Assembly: GCA_945227095.1 (NCBI GenBank)
Contig: CALYOC010000058.1
Location: forward strand, 1-5,637
Direction: 5' to 3'
DNA from: an uncultured Clostridia bacterium
Lineage (GTDB): Bacteria > Bacillota > Clostridia > Oscillospirales > Acutalibacteraceae
DNA: 5,637 bases
Shown: positions 1-5,491 of the stretch, in pieces
Layout: every line of letters starts with the position of its first letter
Position numbering within the stretch: the stretch's first letter is position 1
Position numbers and translations under genes: made by a program
The notes under the pieces: model-generated
Databases searched by the model: none
Told to the model about the DNA's origin: nothing
The model's input: the letters and a program-made list of their open reading frames with translations, nothing else

Positions 1-60
1 CTTCCACCGAGATCTACACGCTTAAGATCGTGGGCATGGTCAGATGTGTATAAGAGACAG
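1..60 (+). other. Illumina Nextera adapter left on the contig end (not genomic)
   Basis: Bases 42-60 are exactly AGATGTGTATAAGAGACAG, the 19-bp Tn5 mosaic end used in Nextera libraries. Bases 4-19 (CCACCGAGATCTACAC) match the end of the Illumina P5 primer. The eight bases 20-27 sit where the i5 index belongs, and 28-41 match the Nextera read-1 spacer (TCGTCGGCAGCGTC) at 11 of 14 positions. The order P5, index, spacer, mosaic end is that of the library construct. Genomic sequence therefore starts at base 61, three bases before the hsp20 stop codon. This is not a natural transposon end. Confidence 0.97.
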
Positions 61-63
61 ATT

Positions 64-489
64 TTAGTCAATCTGCAAACGCCTCTTGTCGGGAGTCTCG
101 ATTTTTTCTTTGGGAAGTTTGAGCTCCAAAACTCCGTCCTTGTAAGCGGCGGTAATACTGTTGCTGTCAATTCCCGTGATGTCAAAGCTGCGGGTGAATG
201 AGCCATAGGCGCGCTCGCGGCGGATATAGTTGTGTTTATCCTTATCTTCTTTCCGGTACTCTCTTTTAGCGGAAATGGTGAGGTAGTTGTCCTCAATGTC
301 GATTGCTATATCTTCCTTTTTAAATCCCGGAAGCTCTGCTTCAAGGACATATGAATCGTCTGTCTCCTTGACATCTGTTCTGAAAGCAAGAGAATCACTG
401 TTAAAGAGTTTTTTCTCCATTTCGTCAATCTCCTTGAAGGGGTCCCAAACTGTGCTTCTTCTTCCTGCAAATGGTATAAGTTCAAACAT
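64..489 (-). CDS. hsp20: Small heat shock protein, Hsp20/alpha-crystallin family
   Basis: ATP-independent holdase chaperone of the cytosol that binds unfolding proteins under heat or other stress and passes them to DnaK/GroEL-type foldases. The 141-residue product has the family's usual bacterial length. A short N-terminal arm (MFELIPF, then WDPFKEIDEMEKKLF) precedes an alpha-crystallin domain at about residues 35-130. The domain shows the ELPGFKKEDI segment (about 52-61) and the hallmark YKDGVLELKLPK near its end (A-x-x-x-G-V-L type). The C-terminal tail ends RRLQID, where LQI fits the I/L-x-I motif that docks neighbouring subunits in the oligomer. The gene is complete, with TAA at 66-64. 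The ATG at 489 is preceded by AAAGGAG (504-498) at 8-nt spacing. A CIRCE element upstream argues for HrcA control. What lay downstream is lost because the contig begins at the adapter. Confidence 0.97.
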   Translation of the reverse strand: MFELIPFAGRRSTVWDPFKEIDEMEKKLFNSDSLAFRTDVKETDDSYVLEAELPGFKKEDIAIDIEDNYLTISAKREYRKEDKDKHNYIRRERAYGSFTRSFDITGIDSNSITAAYKDGVLELKLPKEKIETPDKRRLQID

Positions 490-498
490 AATAAAATC

Positions 499-515
499 TC
501 CTTTATCTAAAAAAA
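499..515 (-). promoter_or_regulatory. Possible fourU-like RNA thermometer over the hsp20 ribosome binding site
   Basis: In the minus-strand mRNA a run of seven U (515-509), a four-base loop AGAU (508-505) and the Shine-Dalgarno AAAGGA (504-499) can fold into a small hairpin in which U pairs with A or G across the whole binding site. This is the arrangement of fourU thermometers, known from the Salmonella small heat shock gene agsA. The leader is AT-rich, so a chance match is quite possible. An adjacent AAAAAUUUUU could compete for the same U run. Confidence 0.3.
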
Positions 516-542
516 TTTTTCATTTAATATTGTTAGCTGAAT

Positions 543-577
543 GCGAATTTATATTCAACCGTTCATCGGTTTTTCGC
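543..577 (-). other. Stem-loop in the hsp20 leader
   Basis: GCGAA (543-547) can pair with TTCGC (573-577). Inside it, AACCG (557-561) pairs with CGGTT (567-571) around a five-base loop. The two nested stems give a 35-nt hairpin in the untranslated leader of hsp20, if transcription starts at the promoter proposed near 614-642. No function is assigned; leader stability or part of a temperature-sensing structure are possibilities. Confidence 0.35.
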
Positions 578-613
578 CTCCTTCGCTTTTCTTGAGTATA
601 GAATAACCCCCAT

Positions 614-642
614 ATATTACGGAAAAATATTAAATTTGTTAA
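614..642 (-). promoter_or_regulatory. Candidate housekeeping promoter of hsp20
   Basis: On the minus strand TTAACA (642-637, 5 of 6 to the -35 consensus) is followed after exactly 17 bases by TAATAT (619-614, 4 of 6 to the -10 consensus). This would start transcription near 607, giving a leader of roughly 115 nt before the ATG at 489. The CIRCE operator ends 13 bases upstream of this -35. That is less usual than an operator overlapping or following the promoter, so the true start may differ. Confidence 0.4.
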
Positions 643-655
643 GCAAATGTTAATT

Positions 656-682
656 TTAGCACTCAAATGCTTTGAGTGCTAA
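656..682 (-). promoter_or_regulatory. CIRCE element, HrcA operator
   Basis: TTAGCACTC (656-664), nine bases, then GAGTGCTAA (674-682) is an exact match to the CIRCE consensus bound by the heat-shock repressor HrcA. The symmetry goes beyond the consensus: 651-667 and 671-687 are perfect 17-bp complements around a TGC centre. The site lies upstream of hsp20 on the minus strand and downstream of the LRR gene, so hsp20 is the gene it most plausibly controls. HrcA normally represses groESL and dnaK operons, and placing a small heat shock gene under CIRCE would join it to that regulon. Confidence 0.95.
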
Positions 683-739
683 AATTATTTTTTAGTAAAA
701 ATGTAATAAATCTTGAATGTTCTGAAAGTGTACAAAAAC

Positions 740-773
740 AAAAACACGCAGCATTATAATGCGGCGAGTTTTT
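740..773 (-). terminator. Rho-independent terminator after the LRR protein gene (probably bidirectional)
   Basis: AAAAAC (740-745), CGC (747-749) and GCATTA (751-756) pair with TAATGC (757-762), GCG (764-766) and GTTTTT (768-773), with two single mismatches. On the minus strand the stem is followed by a T-rich tract (GTTTTTGTTTTTGT, 745-732). It lies 15 bp past the LRR stop codon. The plus strand also has T-rich sequence after the stem, so it could stop transcription from both sides. It insulates the CIRCE/hsp20 region from read-through. Confidence 0.85.
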
Positions 774-787
774 GTTTATAAGTTTTA

Positions 788-2425
788 TCATGAAAGTATC
801 TTGTTTTGGAAATATTCCTTCGTTGTTTCGCTCTCGTAAGGGGAGGCGACTATCTGTTGTGCCATCCATTTAATGCTCCTCGAAGCGTAAACATTATCGT
901 ACACCGTGAATTCTAATCCGTGATATGTGTAGGTGATAAAGGCTCTTGCGGCGGAATGGCGGTTCCAGTTGGTATCGGAAACATTGATTACCAGGTTGAA
1001 GGTGTAGGTGTCCGAGTCGTGAACCGTATAGCTGCCGCCGGATTTCATTACGGAGTATTTATATACCATATTTCTGCCGATGTGGAAATATTCAATGCCG
1101 TAGTTATTGTTATCCATAGGCTCCGTGATGTTGTTGAGGTATCTTGTCTGCGTATAGACGAAGCCGAAATCGCTGACCTGAGCCCCCTCGGGTATCTTTA
1201 ATGAAGCGGGGAATCTTATGAGCTGACTGTTAGTGTTTTCGTCTATTTTAAGGCTCGCGCTGTGCCTTGAATAATCATAGCCGGGGATTGTAAACTCGCA
1301 CAGAACGGGTGAGGGAACCGTCAGCACTTCGTCCTCACTTTCTGTCGGAGACAATTCTCCGGTGCTGTCCATTTCGGCGCCCACGCAAGCCGAGCAGTTG
1401 CTGCATTTGTAATAGATAGAGCCGCTTTGATTATCGTCCGGTGAGCTTGATACAAGCGAGTAATCGTGCGCTGTGAGCGTAAAGCCGCTCGCCTTGTTAA
1501 CAATGTTTTGTACCGTGCTGCTTGCGTATCCTGCGGGGTTTCTCAAAATTTTGCAGGTGTCAGAGTATGCTTGCGAAAAATCGTTGACAAGTGTGCTTGC
1601 GAAGCAGTAGAGGGATTGACTGTCAATAAGTCCCTTGTAGTCGGAGACGAATTTTTCAAGGGTTTCTCTGCCTTTAATATCGGGCAGCGCGGCAAATGTC
1701 AGACTGTTGTCAAGCGCGTATTGGTTAGTGGTGGAGCCGCTGTAACCGGTGAGCACAAATTTGCTTGCAACTATGTCAAAAACATTTGTGCTGTATCTGC
1801 AATCGGATGAGTAAACCGTTGCGTCAACCAGAGAGTAGCAGTTTAAAAATGCGTTCTTTCCTATACTTTCGACGGAGTAGGGGATTGAAATGCTTTTCAT
1901 TGAGTAATCATATGCGAACGCGCTCTCACCGATAACGGTAACGCTTTCCGGAATGTTTACACTTGAGAGAAGGTGGCAGTTTCTGAATGCGCCCAACGGA
2001 ATTTCAGTAGGAGTTCCGTTTATTGTAACGGTTTTAAGCTTTATGCAGGAGAAAAACGCGAACTTTCCGATTTTAGTGACGCTTTCGGGGATTGTCACAT
2101 CAGTGATGGTTGTGTTGTACTGAAAAGCGCCCTCACCGATTGAAATAAGTGTGTCGGGCAGAGCAAGTGTGGTACCGAAGGTGATGCCCTTTGAACTCGG
2201 CTCGGAGAATGCGTAATCGGCGATTGCCGTAACGGAGTGTCCGTCTATTTCAGATGGGATTGTGTTGACGGTTGTTCCCGTTTCCGCTCCTGTAATTATT
2301 GCGTTGTTGTCGCTGTCGAGCGTGTAATTGTATGGGCTTGCGGCACTTGCCGAAAAGGGAATAGAGAATAATAAAAGTACTGCGCATACAATTAGGCTGA
2401 GCGGCTTTTTCATTGTCTTTAACAT
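788..2425 (-). CDS. Secreted BspA-type leucine-rich-repeat surface protein
   Basis: Predicted exported protein of 545 residues, likely involved in surface adhesion or ligand binding. Residues 1-28 form a signal peptide (KK, a hydrophobic core, then ASA before the cut). Residues about 60-215 carry LRR_5/BspA-type repeats of the pattern IPESVTxIGxxAFxxCxxLxxVxI, closed by the typical cap GYSGSTTNQYALDN (about 227-240). A middle segment has H320-D-Y followed by C341-x-x-C344, like the H...C-x-x-C modules often seen between domains of clostridial LRR proteins. Residues about 375-522 resemble a beta-rich C-terminal module recurrent in clostridial surface proteins (IRF near the start, ARAFITY and ASRSI near the end); I know no firm name for it. 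No LPxTG sorting motif is seen, so anchoring is unclear. The ATG at 2425 has GAAAGG (2439-2434) 8 nt upstream, favouring it over the ATG four codons later. A terminator follows. Confidence 0.9.
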   Translation of the reverse strand: MLKTMKKPLSLIVCAVLLLFSIPFSASAASPYNYTLDSDNNAIITGAETGTTVNTIPSEIDGHSVTAIADYAFSEPSSKGITFGTTLALPDTLISIGEGAFQYNTTITDVTIPESVTKIGKFAFFSCIKLKTVTINGTPTEIPLGAFRNCHLLSSVNIPESVTVIGESAFAYDYSMKSISIPYSVESIGKNAFLNCYSLVDATVYSSDCRYSTNVFDIVASKFVLTGYSGSTTNQYALDNSLTFAALPDIKGRETLEKFVSDYKGLIDSQSLYCFASTLVNDFSQAYSDTCKILRNPAGYASSTVQNIVNKASGFTLTAHDYSLVSSSPDDNQSGSIYYKCSNCSACVGAEMDSTGELSPTESEDEVLTVPSPVLCEFTIPGYDYSRHSASLKIDENTNSQLIRFPASLKIPEGAQVSDFGFVYTQTRYLNNITEPMDNNNYGIEYFHIGRNMVYKYSVMKSGGSYTVHDSDTYTFNLVINVSDTNWNRHSAARAFITYTYHGLEFTVYDNVYASRSIKWMAQQIVASPYESETTKEYFQNKILS

Positions 2426-2475
2426 AGGTTATGCCTTTCTTTTCTAAATGAAAAATGTAATAATATCTCATTAAA

Positions 2476-2504
2476 ATAATAATATTAAACTTAATTTTTA
2501 TCAA
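2476..2504 (-). promoter_or_regulatory. Promoter of the LRR protein gene
   Basis: On the minus strand TTGATA (2504-2499) and TATTAT (2481-2476) each match the sigma-A consensus at 5 of 6 positions, with the ideal 17-bp spacing. The start would fall near 2469, giving a leader of about 45 nt that includes the GAAAGG ribosome binding site. The surroundings are very AT-rich, which strengthens clostridial promoters but also raises the chance of accidental matches. Confidence 0.65.
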
Positions 2505-2571
2505 TTGACATTATATATAAAAAAATAAAAATATTTTGTTGAAGATAACAATTCTTTTTTTTGTTGCATAA

Positions 2572-2580
2572 TGTTATAAT
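2572..2580 (+). promoter_or_regulatory. Extended -10 promoter of the phospholipase operon
   Basis: TGTTATAAT is a perfect extended -10 (TG-n-TATAAT). The sequence 17 bp upstream (TTCTTT, 2552-2557) is only a weak -35, which extended -10 promoters tolerate. Transcription would begin near 2587, about 40 nt before the start codon. A perfect TTGACA at 2505-2510 has no -10 at suitable spacing. A second TATAAT at 2608-2613 is too close to the start codon to serve. Confidence 0.6.
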
Positions 2581-2614
2581 ATACGCGAATAAATGATAAA
2601 ATGACACTATAATG

Positions 2615-2621
2615 AAAGTGG
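2615..2621 (+). promoter_or_regulatory. Weak ribosome binding site deciding the start of the phospholipase gene
   Basis: AAAGTGG is an AAAGGAGG-like sequence with one poor position. It sits only 1 nt before the ATG at 2623 but 7 nt before the ATG at 2629. The spacing favours 2629, giving an N-terminus of MNIKSLSRPGLKKF instead of MPMNIKS. Confidence 0.5.
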
Positions 2622-2628
2622 TATGCCT

Positions 2629-3585
2629 ATGAACATTAAAAGTTTGAGCCGACCGGGCTTAAAAAAATTTATTTGTAAATGTCTGTGCCTTTTGGTGGTT
2701 ATGAGTTCAACCGTATGTGTTGCCTTTGCCGCCGAAGCACCTGATTATACTCTTTTGGACGGGGAGAGCTATCCCGAGCTTCGCAACAGCGTTTCGCCTA
2801 ATGTGTGGACGCTTATCAGCGGCAGCGATGAGGACTTTTTCGTCGGAGACGGAGTTTTGCAGACTGCGGACGAGGACCCCTTCTTCCCGGAGGATGCGAC
2901 TGACAGGTTTAGTCCCAATTTCAAATCCGGCGGCTACGACCACACCCACCAGTACATAGTCGCCTGCGCGCTTACTGTACTCGCTAATGATTTAGGTGAC
3001 AGTATATTAAATACGGACACAAACAGCAATCTTCTTCTGGAGGGCGCGGATTACCCCGACTCTAAGGAGACAAGCGGTATATTTGCTTGGCATTTCTACA
3101 AGCCGGACACCGAAAAATCCTTCAACGGCGGCAAAACAACTGCTAAGACTAAGTCGGTTGATTACTTTAATAAAGCTATAACAGAGTACAAAAACGGTAA
3201 CATCTCCACCGCTATGAGTTATATCGGCAGAGGAACACACTACTTTGAAGATATCAACGAGCCGCACCACGCCTCAAATCTCACTGCGGTTGGAAGCAAT
3301 CACGGTGCCTATGAATCATATGTAGATGACAACAGATTTGATTATTATATCGAAGGATATACAATAGACAAGTCTTATTACAAGCAAGCGGAGGATATGA
3401 CGATTGATAACCTTATCAGGTCATATGCTTATCAGTCAAATACACTTAAGGACGCCGTAAGATCTACAAAGGGCGGCAAGGATTATGTCGCGTCGGCTCA
3501 CGCGTGTGTCGAAAATGCTATAATGAATGTCTGTCAGTATTATTATAAATTCGGACTTGAGGTCGGAATTTATAAGAAGGTTTAA
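2629..3585 (+). CDS. Secreted zinc-dependent phospholipase C-like protein
   Basis: Likely exported hydrolase of the zinc-dependent phospholipase C family (Bacillus cereus PC-PLC, Clostridium perfringens alpha-toxin), which cuts phospholipids to diacylglycerol and a phosphorylated head group. The 318-residue protein has a signal peptide (KK, hydrophobic core, AFA before the cut near residue 34). An acidic segment of about 60 residues follows, then the catalytic domain from about 94 to the end. By comparison from memory with the two enzymes, the trinuclear zinc ligands are present: H107 (THQYIV), D144 (YPD), H155 (WHFYKPDT), H204 and D208 (THYFED), H214 (EPHHAS), H225 and E229 (NHGAYES). The N-terminal Trp that supplies the last ligand in those enzymes is not seen; F94 stands near its place. 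There is no C-terminal membrane-binding domain, so it resembles B. cereus PC-PLC rather than alpha-toxin. Substrate and any role in virulence are unproven. It is the first gene of an operon with the oxidoreductase. An alternative start is 2623. Confidence 0.88.
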   Translation: MNIKSLSRPGLKKFICKCLCLLVVMSSTVCVAFAAEAPDYTLLDGESYPELRNSVSPNVWTLISGSDEDFFVGDGVLQTADEDPFFPEDATDRFSPNFKSGGYDHTHQYIVACALTVLANDLGDSILNTDTNSNLLLEGADYPDSKETSGIFAWHFYKPDTEKSFNGGKTTAKTKSVDYFNKAITEYKNGNISTAMSYIGRGTHYFEDINEPHHASNLTAVGSNHGAYESYVDDNRFDYYIEGYTIDKSYYKQAEDMTIDNLIRSYAYQSNTLKDAVRSTKGGKDYVASAHACVENAIMNVCQYYYKFGLEVGIYKKV

Positions 3586-3598
3586 AGGAATTTAGTTT

Positions 3599-4957
3599 AT
3601 GAAAAATGAATATGATATTATCGTCGTAGGAGCTTGTACCGCCGGTGCCTATTTTGCACGAAATATGGCAGAAAAAGGGTACAGCGTCTTGGTACTTGAA
3701 AAATCGGCAAAGGAAGATGTCGGTAAGCGCCTTGATATTTTTCATATGGATAAGCAAGAAATGTTATCATACTCAGTCCCTGTACCCCAACCGGGTGACA
3801 GGGACTATTACCATTCCTTTGAATACAGCGCTTCGCGTTCTGCGTTGGGAAATTGGGAAAAGCGGCACGAGCATACCGTGCTTGTTCTCGACCTTGCCGG
3901 ATATATCGGCAGGCTTGCCGACTGGGCAGAGCAGTCAGGCGTTGAGTTTTCGTATGAGAGCGAGTTCAAGGACTTTTTGTTTGACGATGAGGGCAAAATT
4001 TGCGGTGTTAAGGCAGTTAAGGATTCAGCCGAGGTGTCGGTCAAGGCTCGCTTGGTTGCCGACTGCTCCGGAATAGGCAGCAGCGTAAGAAGGAAGCTTC
4101 CCGATTTATACGGAGTCGAGAATTTTAAAATCGACGGAAAGTCAAAGTTTTATGTAATATGCAGGTATATTCATTTTGCCGATAAAGAGAAAAACAAGGT
4201 CACTCATACTATCTCGTGGCCTTATTACAAGGTTTGGCTTGCTCCGCAGCAGGACAGCGACGGCGCACTTTTAGGTGTCGGCGCGAATTTGTCCTTTGAC
4301 TATGCTGAGCGAAGTCTTGAAAACTTTTTAGATACAATCGGATTGGACGATTACACGGTTGATTATATTCAGAAGGGCGCCACTCCGTACCGGAGACCGC
4401 CGTATTCATTTGTCGCCGACGGATATATCTGTATGGGCGACAGCGCATGTCTGACAAAGCCGAGCAACGGCGAGGGCGTCACGGCGGCTTGGTATTTGAG
4501 TAAAATTGCCGTAGATATAGTCGATAAGGCTATGCAGGACGGCAAATATCCGACGAGGGAAGCCCTTTGGGAGATAAACCCCTTGTATCAAAGCACACAG
4601 GGAGCCGACTTCGCAACCTTACTCGCGCAGCTCACCGGTGCGGTCGATTGCACGAAGGAAGAAAATGACTATGAGTTCAAAAAGTCAATTATCTTCAAGG
4701 ATAACCTTTTAAATTCAAAGAAAAGCAGCAAGTTTGCCGACGCCTTATCTCTCGCCGGAGGACTTCTCGGCGGCGTTTTAAGCTCTAATATCAGTATTGC
4801 AACGGTTAAAAAGCTTTTGCACTATTCCTCAATAGCGTCGAAGATAAAGAAGCATTACAGAGCCTATCCTGCAAATCCCGAGGATTTTCCGCAGTGGGAA
4901 ATCAAGGCGAACGAATTGTGGGGGCTTGCCGGAACAATGGCAGATGTGCTTGAATAA
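3599..4957 (+). CDS. FAD-dependent oxidoreductase, geranylgeranyl-reductase-like
   Basis: Predicted cytosolic flavoprotein of 452 residues in the PHBH/geranylgeranyl reductase superfamily. Members reduce isoprenoid double bonds, or hydroxylate or halogenate ring substrates; the substrate here is unknown. The N-terminus is a Rossmann fold (YDIIVVGACTAGAYFA) with the acidic ribose-binding E34 at the end of the second strand. A second FAD motif lies at about 152-165 (LVADCSGIGSSVRR). The third, GDSACLTKPSNGEGV (280-294), contains the conserved G-D and P-x-x-G-x-G. The C-terminal 130 residues are charged and lack an obvious transmembrane segment. The dinucleotide motif is unusual: C13 replaces the middle glycine of GxGxxG. 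The ATG at 3599 has AAAGGAA (3584-3590), which overlaps the stop codon of the phospholipase gene. With a 13-bp gap the two are surely cotranscribed. A terminator follows. Confidence 0.85.
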   Translation: MKNEYDIIVVGACTAGAYFARNMAEKGYSVLVLEKSAKEDVGKRLDIFHMDKQEMLSYSVPVPQPGDRDYYHSFEYSASRSALGNWEKRHEHTVLVLDLAGYIGRLADWAEQSGVEFSYESEFKDFLFDDEGKICGVKAVKDSAEVSVKARLVADCSGIGSSVRRKLPDLYGVENFKIDGKSKFYVICRYIHFADKEKNKVTHTISWPYYKVWLAPQQDSDGALLGVGANLSFDYAERSLENFLDTIGLDDYTVDYIQKGATPYRRPPYSFVADGYICMGDSACLTKPSNGEGVTAAWYLSKIAVDIVDKAMQDGKYPTREALWEINPLYQSTQGADFATLLAQLTGAVDCTKEENDYEFKKSIIFKDNLLNSKKSSKFADALSLAGGLLGGVLSSNISIATVKKLLHYSSIASKIKKHYRAYPANPEDFPQWEIKANELWGLAGTMADVLE

Positions 4958-4971
4958 TAGTATTATTAAAT

Positions 4972-5015
4972 CAACCGAGTGCGGGCGTAATTGCTCGGTA
5001 CTCGGTTGTTTTTTA
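4972..5015 (+). terminator. Rho-independent terminator of the phospholipase/oxidoreductase operon
   Basis: CAACCGAGT (4972-4980) pairs perfectly with ACTCGGTTG (5000-5008), followed by TTTTTTAT. The 19-base loop also holds CTCGG (4994-4998), which could pair with CCGAG as an alternative shorter stem. It lies 14 bp past the oxidoreductase stop codon. Confidence 0.93.
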
Positions 5016-5065
5016 TACTTTAAAATATTTTTCTTCATTACCCGGCCTATGGTAGCGTTATATAT

Positions 5066-5076
5066 ATTGAAAAAGC
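5066..5076 (+). repeat. Solitary copy of the hairpin element's terminal sequence
   Basis: ATTGAAAAAGC here is identical to 5472-5482, the right end of element copy 1, and is likewise preceded by a TATATA-type stretch. It may be the scar of a third, largely lost copy just after the operon terminator. An 11-base AT-rich match could also be chance. Confidence 0.35.
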
Positions 5077-5101
5077 CAAAGAGAGACCAAAAGTAGTGTA
5101 A

Positions 5102-5278
5102 TTAGGAAAAAGCGATCAAAAGCACTCTAATTCCGGAAAAGAGCTTCTTGATTCGTTCAATTACAGAAGTTTTCTTGTTCGGTATGGCGCTTTCAGGAAA
5201 AGGCTCGTCCAAAACCCACGAAAGCATGTGCGGACCGTATTTTATGAAGCTTTGATTACGCACCTTTTTTCGTGGTAA
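5102..5278 (-). pseudogene. Possible small coding remnant
   Basis: A minus-strand frame stays open for 58 codons and ends in TAA at 5104-5102. It reads, in part, KYGPHMLSWVLDEPFPES, then NKKTSVIERIKKLFSGIRV. It has no in-frame ATG near its beginning. The ATG at 5282-5280 lies in another frame, and dropping one A from a six-A run (5270-5265 on the minus strand) would join it to this frame as a 59-residue protein. No ribosome binding site is evident. The peptide composition looks protein-like, but an open frame of this length can arise by chance. I do not recognise the sequence. Confidence 0.2.
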
Positions 5279-5280
5279 TC
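5254..5280. repeat. Imperfect hairpin with a T6 loop
   Basis: GATTAC (5254-5259) and CAC (5261-5263) pair with GTG (5272-5274) and GTAATC (5275-5280), with G5260 bulged and an eight-base loop containing six T. It overlaps the homopolymer where the minus-strand remnant loses its frame. Function unknown. Confidence 0.5.
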
Positions 5281-5299
5281 ATACCGTAATTTTTATGTA

Positions 5300-5491
5300 T
5301 TTCAATGATATATCGCTGATGCGATATGATATACGGCTGATGCCGCATGATATACTTGCTTTGCAAGCATGATATAATATCCGTTCCTTCATATGCCGAA
5401 GGCATATATCATCGCACAAAGTGCGATATCATATCGAAGATATATCACCCGTTCCGTGAGGAACGGATATAATTGAAAAAGCGAACCTTTG
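5300..5491 (-). repeat. Multi-hairpin element, copy 1 (MITE-like or structured RNA)
   Basis: Ordered array of short palindromes. Left half: hairpins 5310-5327 (ATATCGC/GCGATAT), 5331-5348 (ATACGGC/GCCGCAT) and 5352-5370 (ATACTTGC/GCAAGCAT), starting exactly 21 bases apart and each preceded by GAT. Right half: hairpins 5391-5407 (ATATGCC/GGCATAT), 5411-5427 (ATCGCAC/GTGCGAT) and 5431-5443 (ATATC/GATAT), starting exactly 20 bases apart and each followed by ATC. ATATCCGTTCC (5377-5387) can pair over long range with GGAACGGATAT (5460-5470), enclosing the right half. GGAACGG can instead pair locally with CCGTTCC (5449-5455). TTTCAAT (5300-5306) pairs with ATTGAAA (5472-5478) to close the whole. 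The right terminus reads ATTGAAAAAGCGAACCTTTG; the left terminus is decayed beyond TTTCAATGAT. Strand is given as minus because plus-strand A-C mismatches in the stems become G-U pairs there. No coding capacity and no family name known to me. Confidence 0.85.

Larger units (their letters stand above)
5016..5299. other. Intergenic stretch without a convincing gene
   Basis: About 280 bp between the operon terminator and the hairpin array. I see no complete gene, tRNA or promoter of good quality. It holds a possible minus-strand coding remnant (5102-5278), an 11-base copy of the array's terminal sequence at 5066-5076 (ATTGAAAAAGC, same as 5472-5482), and an imperfect hairpin at 5254-5280. The mix suggests decayed DNA next to a repeat insertion. 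Confidence 0.5.

Noticed and set aside
42..60. Natural Tn5/IS50 end
   Set aside because: The mosaic end is preceded by Illumina P5, index and read-1 spacer sequence, so it is a library adapter.
287..595. Open frame of 102 codons on the plus strand over hsp20
   Set aside because: It is antisense to the clear Hsp20 coding region, has no ribosome binding site and no protein-like motifs; it is a shadow frame.
651..690. The extended CIRCE palindrome as a transcription terminator
   Set aside because: It is AT-rich with no T tract after it on the minus strand; the exact CIRCE consensus explains it better.
2505..2510. Perfect TTGACA as the -35 of the phospholipase promoter
   Set aside because: No acceptable -10 lies 16-18 bp downstream; it overlaps the -35 of the divergent LRR promoter instead.
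2629..2740. Lipoprotein signal for the phospholipase (Cys in STVCVAFA)
   Set aside because: The residues before the Cys (S-T-V) do not fit a lipobox, and a normal AFA signal-peptidase I site follows.
5391..5407. UUCG tetraloop on the minus strand (CTTCGG in ATATGCCTTCGGCATAT)
   Set aside because: The symmetric stem leaves a UUC triloop. Using a C(UUCG)G tetraloop would put the rest of the stem out of register.
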